From an uncultured Clostridia bacterium (GTDB lineage: Bacteria; Bacillota; Clostridia; Oscillospirales; Oscillospiraceae), in contig CAMHEN010000003.1 of NCBI GenBank assembly GCA_946184165.1, positions 1 through 52,083 of the forward strand: a DNA stretch of 52,083 nt, read 5' to 3'. The position numbers were made by a program, and so were the translations under genes. The notes under the pieces are model-generated. The model did not search any database. It worked only from the letters and a program-made list of their open reading frames with translations, and was not told the DNA's origin. Shown here one piece after another: positions 45,131 to 52,083 of this stretch; position 1 is the stretch's first letter, and the number at the start of each line of letters is the position of its first letter.

Positions 45131-45613
45131 TTACAGTACGATATGAATGACGCCGTAGGTCACAAGGGTCATGATCGCCGCGGCGATGCAGACGCCCAGC
45201 ATGATCACCGGCACGGCCTTGGCGGTCCGCAGATCCAGCAGCGCCGCAATCAGCGCGCCGGTCCAGGCGCCGGTGCCCGGCAGGGGGATCGCCACGAAGA
45301 GGAGCAGGCCCCAGGGGCCGTATTTCTGCACGGTCTCTCCCTTGAAGTTCGCGCGGGTTTCAAGCTTGGTCACCAGCGCGTCGAGCCTCGGCAGGTTCCT
45401 GCGCATCCAGTCAAAGATGCGCTTGATATACACGATGATGAAGGGCACCGGGATCATATTCCCCAGCAGCGCGGCCATCAGCGCGAGCGGGTATTCCAGC
45501 CCCAGCGCAATCCCATACGGGAGGCCGATGCGCAGCTCCCCCACAGGGAGCATCGAGAGGAAAAAGGTCGCGCAGATCTTGCCGGCATCCGTGCCGGTCA
45601 GCCAGTCAATCAT
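45131..45613 (-). CDS. Small multidrug export-like membrane protein (COG2426 type)
   Basis: SMLPVGELRIGLPYGIALGL...KYGPWGLLLFVAIPLPGTGAWTGALIAALLDL. Confidence 0.88.
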   Translation of the reverse strand: MIDWLTGTDAGKICATFFLSMLPVGELRIGLPYGIALGLEYPLALMAALLGNMIPVPFIIVYIKRIFDWMRRNLPRLDALVTKLETRANFKGETVQKYGPWGLLLFVAIPLPGTGAWTGALIAALLDLRTAKAVPVIMLGVCIAAAIMTLVTYGVIHIVL

Positions 45614-45746
45614 AGAGTCACTCCGTCTTTTCCGGGAAAGCGGCGCTTTCGCAGAAGCATGATAACAGTTATTTATTATACCATACGTGTCGGAAACATA
45701 CAAGTATAAAAAGAATCATCCGGGAAAAGGCGACAATCCCGCCGTA

Positions 45747-46817
45747 TCAGTTTCGGGCTTTCCTCCGCAGCAGGGCGGCCGGCAGCTCCAGGCGGCCGAA
45801 GATCTCATACAGGACGACGGCGGTGACAAGCGACAGCGCCGTCCCCAGCGCCAGCATCGCCGTGCCGGGGAGCGGCAGCTCCAGGCGGATCAGCAGCTCA
45901 AAAATCGTCCAGTGCAGCATATAGAGCATAAAGGTGCTGCCGGACAGATAGGCGGCGGCGCGGTTTCTCTCCCGTCCGCCCGCAAAGCACCGGACGCCCG
46001 CGCAAAGGGCAAGCCAGAGCAGGAGGAAGGGCACGATGCCGTAGGCCTCGTTTCTCACAAAGGAGTAGCCGACCAGCGCGAGGAGCGAGCCCGCAAAAAG
46101 AAGGGGCGCCGCCTTTGCGTCGAGACTCCCATAGAAGTAGTAGCCCAGAACGCCGAGGGCAAACACAAAGCCGAGCCCGCCGCCGCGGCCGCCGATCAAA
46201 TACTCGTAGGGCAGCAGCACCAGCAGCCCGAGGAGCGCCATGTCCCCGAGGCCCAGCCGCTCCCTGTTGCGGACGGCAAGAAAGAGGCGCGCAAAGATCA
46301 GATAGAAATACCACTCGAGCGACAGGGTCCACAGCGGTTTCCCGGACCCGAAGGCGAGCATCTGCACACCGGGCAGGCGATTGACCGCCGTCCACTGCAG
46401 CAGGAGGAGATTCCCGAGGAAGGTTTTTAAATCCCAGGTGTCATAGTATCTGTACTGCCCGGGGTTCAGGCGGATCGACAGGGCGTCGAGCGCCGCGATC
46501 AGCAGGAGCGCCGGAACGTATTCCTTCATGATCCGCGCGAGCTTGTGGCGGAAGAAGGCGCCGAAGCGGTAATCCCCCCGGGCGTTTCGCCCCTCCAGTG
46601 AGCAGGCTGTCAGAAAGCCGGAGAGCAGGAAAAAGATCACGACGCCCAGATCCTGCAGCAGCGGGAAGCGGTCGCCCGTCGAGAAAACCGTGAGATCCGT
46701 GAGAAAAAAACCGTGTCCGAACAGGACCATTCCCGCCGCCGTCAGGCGGACCGCATCCAGAAAGGTCTTTTGTCCGCCGCTGAGAGGCGGTCTGCCGCCG
46801 GTGCGAATATCCTCCAT
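45747..46817 (-). CDS. Acyltransferase-3 family membrane protein
   Basis: FLDAVRLTAAGMVLFGHGF, VVIFFLLSGFLTACSL and about 10 TM helices. Confidence 0.85.
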   Translation of the reverse strand: MEDIRTGGRPPLSGGQKTFLDAVRLTAAGMVLFGHGFFLTDLTVFSTGDRFPLLQDLGVVIFFLLSGFLTACSLEGRNARGDYRFGAFFRHKLARIMKEYVPALLLIAALDALSIRLNPGQYRYYDTWDLKTFLGNLLLLQWTAVNRLPGVQMLAFGSGKPLWTLSLEWYFYLIFARLFLAVRNRERLGLGDMALLGLLVLLPYEYLIGGRGGGLGFVFALGVLGYYFYGSLDAKAAPLLFAGSLLALVGYSFVRNEAYGIVPFLLLWLALCAGVRCFAGGRERNRAAAYLSGSTFMLYMLHWTIFELLIRLELPLPGTAMLALGTALSLVTAVVLYEIFGRLELPAALLRRKARN

Positions 46818-46820
46818 GCG

Positions 46821-48095
46821 TCAGCAGTTGAGCAGCGCAGCCGCGGCAGAGCCCGGCAGCGTCGTCTCCTGGCCGACGTGCAGTTCAAAGGCGATGCCGC
46901 GCTTCTCCGTGCCGTAGAGCTGCAGGAGCCGCTCCAGCTCCGGGCGGTAGCAGCGGCCCTTCTGGACGAGGGACCCCTCCGCCAGCATGCAGATGGGCTT
47001 GTCCCGCCCGCCGATAAGCTCGGCGAGGGCCAGAAGGTTCACGCACATGCACCGCGCCGAGCGGTGGAAGAGCGCGAGACTCAGGGTCCGGGCAAAGCTG
47101 TGGTCGTCCTCGTTCCCGCCGAGGATGTCGAAGCCCTCGCCGCAGGCCCAGGCGTCGATGACGGCGGAGTCGAACACGGGAAGCTCCCGCACCTTTGCGG
47201 CGCAGTCGTCGCTCAGAAGCCCCTCGTCCGCGGCGGCGCTGAGCATGAGGTGGCAGATCTCGCCGAGATAGACACCCGCCGTCAGCTTTTCAAAATGCTT
47301 CTGGCCGGGGTTGTGGCTCTCCTCATCGAGCATGCGGTCGAAGTCGCCGCCCTTGATGCCGTCATACTTGCCGGACTCCAGATTGACGATCATGCCGCGA
47401 TCGCCGCTCAGCCCCAGCTTGCCGATGGCGGAGACGGGCAGGGACACGCAGGTATTGGTGCCGGTGCCGCTGACCTGGCCGATAAAACCGCCGTACTTGG
47501 ATTTGTCCAGTCCAGCCGCCATGCCGAGCAGCACCGCCACGGTGTCGTTGAGGATGACGATGCGCTTTCCGGTGATGCCGCGGCGCGCAAGCTCCGCGAG
47601 CAGGGACGCGCCGATGAGCTGCCCCTCGCAGCCGGTGACCACGACTTCCTTGTCGATGGTGATGACGCGCCCGTCCATCTCCGGGGTGATGGTGGCGGCG
47701 TAAGAGAAGCAGAAGCCGATCATGTCCGCCCGGTCCATGAGCGGCTCGATGGCGTCCGCCGTGAAGCGGATGAACTCCTCCCAGGTGCAGGGAGCCTCGG
47801 TACCCGGCATCTTGCGCTTGATCATGTCGGAGACCGTGCAGCCGGCGGGCTGGAAGCGCACGAGGGCGCTGCGGAAATTGGTGCCGCCTGCGTCGATGAC
47901 CGCGGCGCTTACGCCGGGCTGCAGCTCGCCGTCGTTGGAGAGATAGGTGGGGATCATATCCATGGAGCAGGCCTCCCCCTGGAGGCCGCTGCGCATCTCG
48001 GTGAGCATCCTGTAGATGCACATGTCGGGGTCGACGCTCTCAGGCGTCATGCCGTGGGCTTCCAGAAAGCGGAGCGCTGATTCATTGATAGTCAT
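46821..48095 (-). CDS. Hexokinase (eukaryotic-type fold family)
   Basis: VIDAGGTNFRSALVRF, GFCFSYAATITPEMDGRVITIDKEV, ILNDTVAVLLGMA, GQVSGTGTNTC, NLESGKYDG. Confidence 0.88.
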   Translation of the reverse strand: MTINESALRFLEAHGMTPESVDPDMCIYRMLTEMRSGLQGEACSMDMIPTYLSNDGELQPGVSAAVIDAGGTNFRSALVRFQPAGCTVSDMIKRKMPGTEAPCTWEEFIRFTADAIEPLMDRADMIGFCFSYAATITPEMDGRVITIDKEVVVTGCEGQLIGASLLAELARRGITGKRIVILNDTVAVLLGMAAGLDKSKYGGFIGQVSGTGTNTCVSLPVSAIGKLGLSGDRGMIVNLESGKYDGIKGGDFDRMLDEESHNPGQKHFEKLTAGVYLGEICHLMLSAAADEGLLSDDCAAKVRELPVFDSAVIDAWACGEGFDILGGNEDDHSFARTLSLALFHRSARCMCVNLLALAELIGGRDKPICMLAEGSLVQKGRCYRPELERLLQLYGTEKRGIAFELHVGQETTLPGSAAAALLNC

Positions 48096-48152
48096 GGCAG
48101 TATTCCTTCCGTTAAAAGAGGCTGTGAAAAAAGAGGAGACGTATTCCCCGTG

Positions 48153-48227
48153 CCGCAGGGGTCGATCCCCGGATCGCCCCGAAAATGCAGGAAGCGCAGG
48201 TTTTCGGGCCGATGAGGGCCCCTGCGG
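48153..48227. repeat. Family B palindrome R5
   Basis: CCGCAGGGGTCGATCCCCGGATCGCCCCGAAAA ... TTTTCGGGCCGATGAGGGCCCCTGCGG; flanked by outer dyad GGCTGTGAAA... / ...TTTCACAGCC. Confidence 0.82.
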
Positions 48228-48276
48228 GAGAGAACGGACTTCTTTCACAGCCACTTGATTTTTTGTGGGATGCGGA

Positions 48277-49170
48277 TTATTTCTCCTTTACGGATTCCAG
48301 AAGACCGGCCGCGAGGCCCGCGACGCCCTGGATCTCGCTCGGGATGATGATCTTGGTTGCCTGGCCGTTGGCGGCGCTGGCAAAGGCCTCCATGGCCTTG
48401 AGCTTGATGACGGCCTCGGAGGGCGCGGCCTCGTTGATGAGACGGATGCCTTCGGCGGTCGCTGTCTGCACCTTGAGGATGGCTTCCGCCTGGCCTTCGG
48501 CCTCCAGGATCTGCTGCTGCTTCTTGGCGTCGGCCCGCAGGATGGCGGATTCCTTCTCGCCTTCGGCCTCCAGGATGGCGGCCCGCTTCTCGCCCTCGGC
48601 GCGGAGGATGGCTTCGCGGCGTTCGCGCTCGGCCTTCATCTGCTTCTCCATGGCGTTCTGGATCTCCTTGGGCGGCAGGATGTTCTTCAGCTCCACGCGG
48701 TTGACCTTGATGCCCCAGGGGTCGGTGGCCTCGTCCAGGATGGAGCGCATCTTGGAGTTGATGATGTCGCGGCTGGTCAGGCACTGGTCCAGCTCCAGCT
48801 CACCGATGATGTTTCGCAGGGTGGTGGCGGAGAGGTTCTCGATGGCGAGCATGGGCTGCTCGATACCGTAGGTGTAGAGGCGGGGGTCGGTGATTTGGAA
48901 GTATACGACGGTGTCGATCTGCATGGTGACGTTATCCTTCGTGATCACGGGCTGGGGCGGGAAGTCCGCCACCTGCTCCTTCAGGGAGACGACCTTGGCG
49001 ATGCGCTCCACGAAGGGGAGTTTGAAGTGGATGCCGACGTTCCAGGTAGTCTTGTACGCGCCGAGGAATTCGATCACGTAGGCGCGGGCCTGCTGTACGA
49101 TGCGGATGCAGCGCACGGCGATGATGATGACCAGAAGCAGGATAACAGCGAAGAGAATGACAGAGCTCAT
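48277..49170 (-). CDS. SPFH/Band 7 domain protein
   Basis: Single N-terminal TM, QARAYVIEFLGAYKTTWNVGIHFKLPFVERIAKVVSLKEQV, Ala/Glu coiled coil. Confidence 0.93.
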   Translation of the reverse strand: MSSVILFAVILLLVIIIAVRCIRIVQQARAYVIEFLGAYKTTWNVGIHFKLPFVERIAKVVSLKEQVADFPPQPVITKDNVTMQIDTVVYFQITDPRLYTYGIEQPMLAIENLSATTLRNIIGELELDQCLTSRDIINSKMRSILDEATDPWGIKVNRVELKNILPPKEIQNAMEKQMKAERERREAILRAEGEKRAAILEAEGEKESAILRADAKKQQQILEAEGQAEAILKVQTATAEGIRLINEAAPSEAVIKLKAMEAFASAANGQATKIIIPSEIQGVAGLAAGLLESVKEK

Positions 49171-49189
49171 TTTGCAGCCTCCTTTTTTA

Positions 49190-49345
49190 ATTCGATTGCA
49201 AACACGGTCTGCAATCGCGGAACTCGCATTTATCGCACACAGCGGTGCGTGATCCGCCGCGTTTGGTCGACGCGAGAGTTCGCTTTGCTCACTGACGGTG
49301 TTTCTGAGGCGGCAAAGCTGCCCCAAAAACGATTTGCGTAATTTG
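49190..49345 (+). repeat. Intergenic palindromic repeat, family A (copy c)
   Basis: ATTCGATTGCAAACACGGTCTGCAATCGCGGAACTCGCATTTATCGCACA ... GACGCGAGAGTTCGCTTTGCTCACTGACGGTGTTTCTGAGGCGGCAAAGCTGCCCCAAAAACGATTTG. Confidence 0.75.
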
Positions 49346-49348
49346 TAC

Positions 49349-49807
49349 TCAGGGTTCCTTTTCCTCAACAATCAGCTTGACGCCTTCTATGCGCAGTACG
49401 CGCAGGACAACTCCCTTCGGGGCCTTACCGTCAGCCGCGGCCATGCGCGCGGTCCAGGTCTTGCCGCCGACCGACACGGTGCCGGTGCCGAGTACGTTGT
49501 CGATCGCCTCCGTCACCACGCAGTCCTTGCCGATGACCATATCGGCGTTGGTGGGGACGGCGCGGCCGTTGACGTATTTTTTCGCAAGGGGCCGCGTGAG
49601 CAGCAGCGTCACGATGGAGATGAGGAAAAACCAGACAATCTGCAGCCAGAGCGGCGCGCCCAGCATGGCCGAAATCATCGCAGCCAGCGCTCCGAGCGCG
49701 AACCAGATCGAAACAAGCCCCGGCGCGAGTCCCTCCACAATCAGCAGCACAACCGTCGCGGCAAGCCACAGGACGGCCATGCCGGATCCGAGTATTCCAA
49801 AGTTCAT
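49349..49807 (-). CDS. NfeD-like membrane protein
   Basis: TM cluster then C-terminal OB-like GKDCVVTEAIDNVLGTGTVSVGGKTWTARMA; adjacent to the SPFH gene. Confidence 0.9.
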   Translation of the reverse strand: MNFGILGSGMAVLWLAATVVLLIVEGLAPGLVSIWFALGALAAMISAMLGAPLWLQIVWFFLISIVTLLLTRPLAKKYVNGRAVPTNADMVIGKDCVVTEAIDNVLGTGTVSVGGKTWTARMAAADGKAPKGVVLRVLRIEGVKLIVEEKEP

Positions 49808-50075
49808 GGCTTCTCCTTTCTGCGGGAAAACGCCCCCGCGTTCTATCTGTGTGAAGCGTCTGGGGAACGGCAGGAACGCCTGACGATGTCCCGCCATCGT
49901 ATCGCCATCATTATAGTATGCCGCGCGGAAATCCGCAAGTGGGATTGCGTTCCCGTTATTGAATTTTCGGTGAACTTGTGAAAAGCCCCTTTACTTTTCC
50001 AGTGTAATGATGTAAAGTGTGAAGGGAATAGAAAATGCTGCCAGTTGCTCCCACAGCCGGCAGACGGAGGTAAAC

Positions 50076-50372
50076 ATGAACAAGCATATCCGGAAGCCCC
50101 GCAACGAAAAGCTGTATGAGGCGATCCTGAAGCTCGAGACGATGGATGAGTGCATGCGCTTTTTTGACGACCTGTGCACCGTGTCGGAGCTCATGGCCAT
50201 GGAGCAGCGCTACCAGGTCGCTGCCTGTCTGAACGACGGGATGATCTACAATGATATTCTGGCGCAGACCGGCGCCTCCAGCGCCACGATCAGCCGCGTC
50301 AACCGCTCTCTGCAGTACGGCAGGGGCGGCTACGCCGTGGTGTTTGACCGTCTGCGGGAGAAGGATTCGTGA
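50076..50372 (+). CDS. YerC/YecD-family TrpR-like DNA-binding protein
   Basis: MRFFDDLCTVSELMAMEQRYQVAACLNDGMIYNDILAQTGASSATISRVNRSLQYGRGGY. Confidence 0.93.
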   Translation: MNKHIRKPRNEKLYEAILKLETMDECMRFFDDLCTVSELMAMEQRYQVAACLNDGMIYNDILAQTGASSATISRVNRSLQYGRGGYAVVFDRLREKDS

Positions 50373-51094
50373 ACTGCTATGACGCTCTCGCCCCCTGGTA
50401 TGACAGTCTGACGGGGGACGTGCCCTACAGTGCCATCGCGGATCTCTATGAAGCGGAATTCTCCGCAAAGGGCGGGGAGTTCCGCCTGCTGCTGGATCTC
50501 TGCTGCGGCACGGGCTCCATGACCTGGGAACTGGCGCGCCGCGGGTATGAGATGGTTGCGGCGGACCGCTCAGTGGAGATGCTGATGCAGGCCCGGGAAA
50601 AGCAGGAGACGTGCCGTGTGCAGCCTCTTTTTCTCTGCCAGGCGGCGGAGGAGCTGGATCTCTACGGGACGGTGGACGCCGCGGTGTGCTGCCTGGACGG
50701 GTTCAACTACATCGCCTTTGACGCCCTGCGGGAGGTCTTCCGCAGGCTGCGTCTCTTTGTGCGGCCCGGCGGGCTCCTTATCTTCGATGTGCGGACGCCG
50801 GACTTTCTCCGCGCTCTGGACGGGCAGGTCTTTGTGGACGAGACGGAGGACGTGCTCTGTCTCTGGCGCGCGGATTTTGACGAAGAGCTCCGGGCGCTTA
50901 TCTACGGCATGGACCTCTTTACGCGCCGGGGGCGCCTCTGGGAGCGCAGCGGTGAAGAGCATATCGAATACGCCCACGAACCGGAGGCCCTGCGCGAGGC
51001 TCTCGAAGAAGCCGGATTCGGCGGCGTCCGCCTCCGGCAGGACGGGCCCCAGGGCGACGCGGGCAGACTGTATATCATTGCGGAAAGGCTTTAA
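50369..51094 (+). CDS. Class I SAM-dependent methyltransferase
   Basis: LLDLCCGTGSMTWELARRGYEMVAADRSVEML; GTG start overlapping the yerC-like stop. Confidence 0.92.
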   Translation: MNCYDALAPWYDSLTGDVPYSAIADLYEAEFSAKGGEFRLLLDLCCGTGSMTWELARRGYEMVAADRSVEMLMQAREKQETCRVQPLFLCQAAEELDLYGTVDAAVCCLDGFNYIAFDALREVFRRLRLFVRPGGLLIFDVRTPDFLRALDGQVFVDETEDVLCLWRADFDEELRALIYGMDLFTRRGRLWERSGEEHIEYAHEPEALREALEEAGFGGVRLRQDGPQGDAGRLYIIAERL

Positions 51095-51096
51095 AT

Positions 51097-51999
51097 ATGG
51101 ATAGAATTATCAGAGCGACGACGGCGGACGGCTCTGTCAAAATGGCGGTCATTACGGCAAGGGACACTGTGGAGCGGGCAAGGCAGATCCACGATCTCAG
51201 CCCCACGGCCTGCGCCGCCCTCGGGAGGACCCTCTGCGGCGCTTCTCTGCTGGGGCAGGCCATGAAAGAGGAAAAGGCCAGCCTCACCATCCGCATCAGC
51301 GGCGGCGGTCCCATCGGGAGCGTTGTGGCGGTCTCGGACCATGATGGCAATGTGCGCGGCTACGTGGAGAATCCGCATGTCGATCTGCCCCTCAGATCCG
51401 ACGGAAAGCTCAACGTGGGCGGTGCGGTCGGCCGGGACGGCATGCTCACGGTCAGCCGGGATATCGGCCTGCGCGAGCCCTATATCGGCTCCGTGGAACT
51501 CGTGAGCGGCGAGATCGCGGAGGATCTCAGCTCTTACCTGCTGGAGAGCGAGCAGGTCCCCTCCGCCTGCGCCCTCGGGGTGCTGGTGGACACGGACAGG
51601 ACCATCCGGGCGGCGGGCGGTTTTCTCGTGCAGCTCATGCCCGGGGCCGACGAGACGTGCATCGAAAAGCTGGAGGAGAACATCCTTCTGATGGATCAGC
51701 TCACCACCGTCCTGGACGAGGACGGCGCGGACGCGGTCTTCGCACAGGTCCTGAAGGGCTTCGACTGGCACAGCGTCGGCGAGTACCCGGTGGAGTACCG
51801 CTGCTATTGCAGCCGCGGGCGGGTGGAGTCCGCCCTCTCAGTCATCGACGAGAGCGAGCTTGCGGAGATGATCGCCGAGGGGAAGGACATCTCCGTCTCC
51901 TGCCAGTTCTGCGACCGGGTATACGCCTTCTCCCCCGATGCGCTCAGATCCGTGCTGGAGGCCAAAAAGAAAAAACAAAATTCCGAAAATGCCCCTTGA
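51097..51999 (+). CDS. hslO: Hsp33 redox-regulated chaperone
   Basis: N-terminal IIRATTADGSVKMAVITARDTVERA, C-terminal CYCSRGRVESAL...VSCQFCDRVYAF zinc motif. Confidence 0.96.
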   Translation: MDRIIRATTADGSVKMAVITARDTVERARQIHDLSPTACAALGRTLCGASLLGQAMKEEKASLTIRISGGGPIGSVVAVSDHDGNVRGYVENPHVDLPLRSDGKLNVGGAVGRDGMLTVSRDIGLREPYIGSVELVSGEIAEDLSSYLLESEQVPSACALGVLVDTDRTIRAAGGFLVQLMPGADETCIEKLEENILLMDQLTTVLDEDGADAVFAQVLKGFDWHSVGEYPVEYRCYCSRGRVESALSVIDESELAEMIAEGKDISVSCQFCDRVYAFSPDALRSVLEAKKKKQNSENAP

Positions 52000-52024
52000 C
52001 AAATCCGGGATTATTTAGTATTAT
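51996..52024 (+). promoter_or_regulatory. Consensus promoter of the tRNA-Val gene
   Basis: TTGACA-N17-TATTAT. Confidence 0.92.
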
Positions 52025-52040
52025 TACAAAGCTGTGACGC

Positions 52041-52083
52041 GGGAGCATAGCTCAGCTGGTTAGAGCACCTGCCTTACAAGCAG
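52041..52083 (+). tRNA. tRNA-Val(TAC), truncated by window end
   Basis: GGGAGCATAGCTCAGCTGGTTAGAGCACCTGCCTTACAAGCAG, anticodon TAC. Confidence 0.88.

Noticed and set aside
50076-50372. TrpR-like YerC as the regulator of the aro operon
   Set aside because: No shared operator was found near 11850-11880, the genes are about 38 kb apart, and YerC-family proteins are not established aromatic amino-acid repressors.

Overview
The window looks like a high-GC Clostridia (Oscillospiraceae-like) chromosome segment. This is inferred from gene content and style; no search was run. From left to right it contains: (1) a tRNA-Ala(CGC) and a roughly 1.9 kb mobile-element scar holding two decayed serine-recombinase 3' ends; (2) a complete minus-strand shikimate/Phe/Tyr operon (aroF-tyrA-aroB-aroA-aroC-pheA-aroE::aroK-aroQ-aminotransferase); (3) housekeeping, envelope and lipoprotein genes; (4) a VTC/DUF4956/carbohydrate-binding-domain cluster; (5) a heavy-metal efflux module with a fused ArsR-AraC regulator; (6) hexokinase, SPFH/NfeD, YerC, methyltransferase and Hsp33 genes, ending in a truncated tRNA-Val. 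The strongest discovery is upstream of aroF. It is an apparently complete ribosome-mediated transcription attenuator: a consensus promoter, an 18-aa leader peptide MKSSLFYAYYYSFTGFGR (7 of 18 residues Phe/Tyr), an antiterminator arm starting right after the leader stop codon, and a mutually exclusive intrinsic terminator. The window also carries two dispersed intergenic palindrome families and a tandem array of about seven distinct hairpins upstream of plsC. All calls come from reading the sequence; no homology search or folding program was run.
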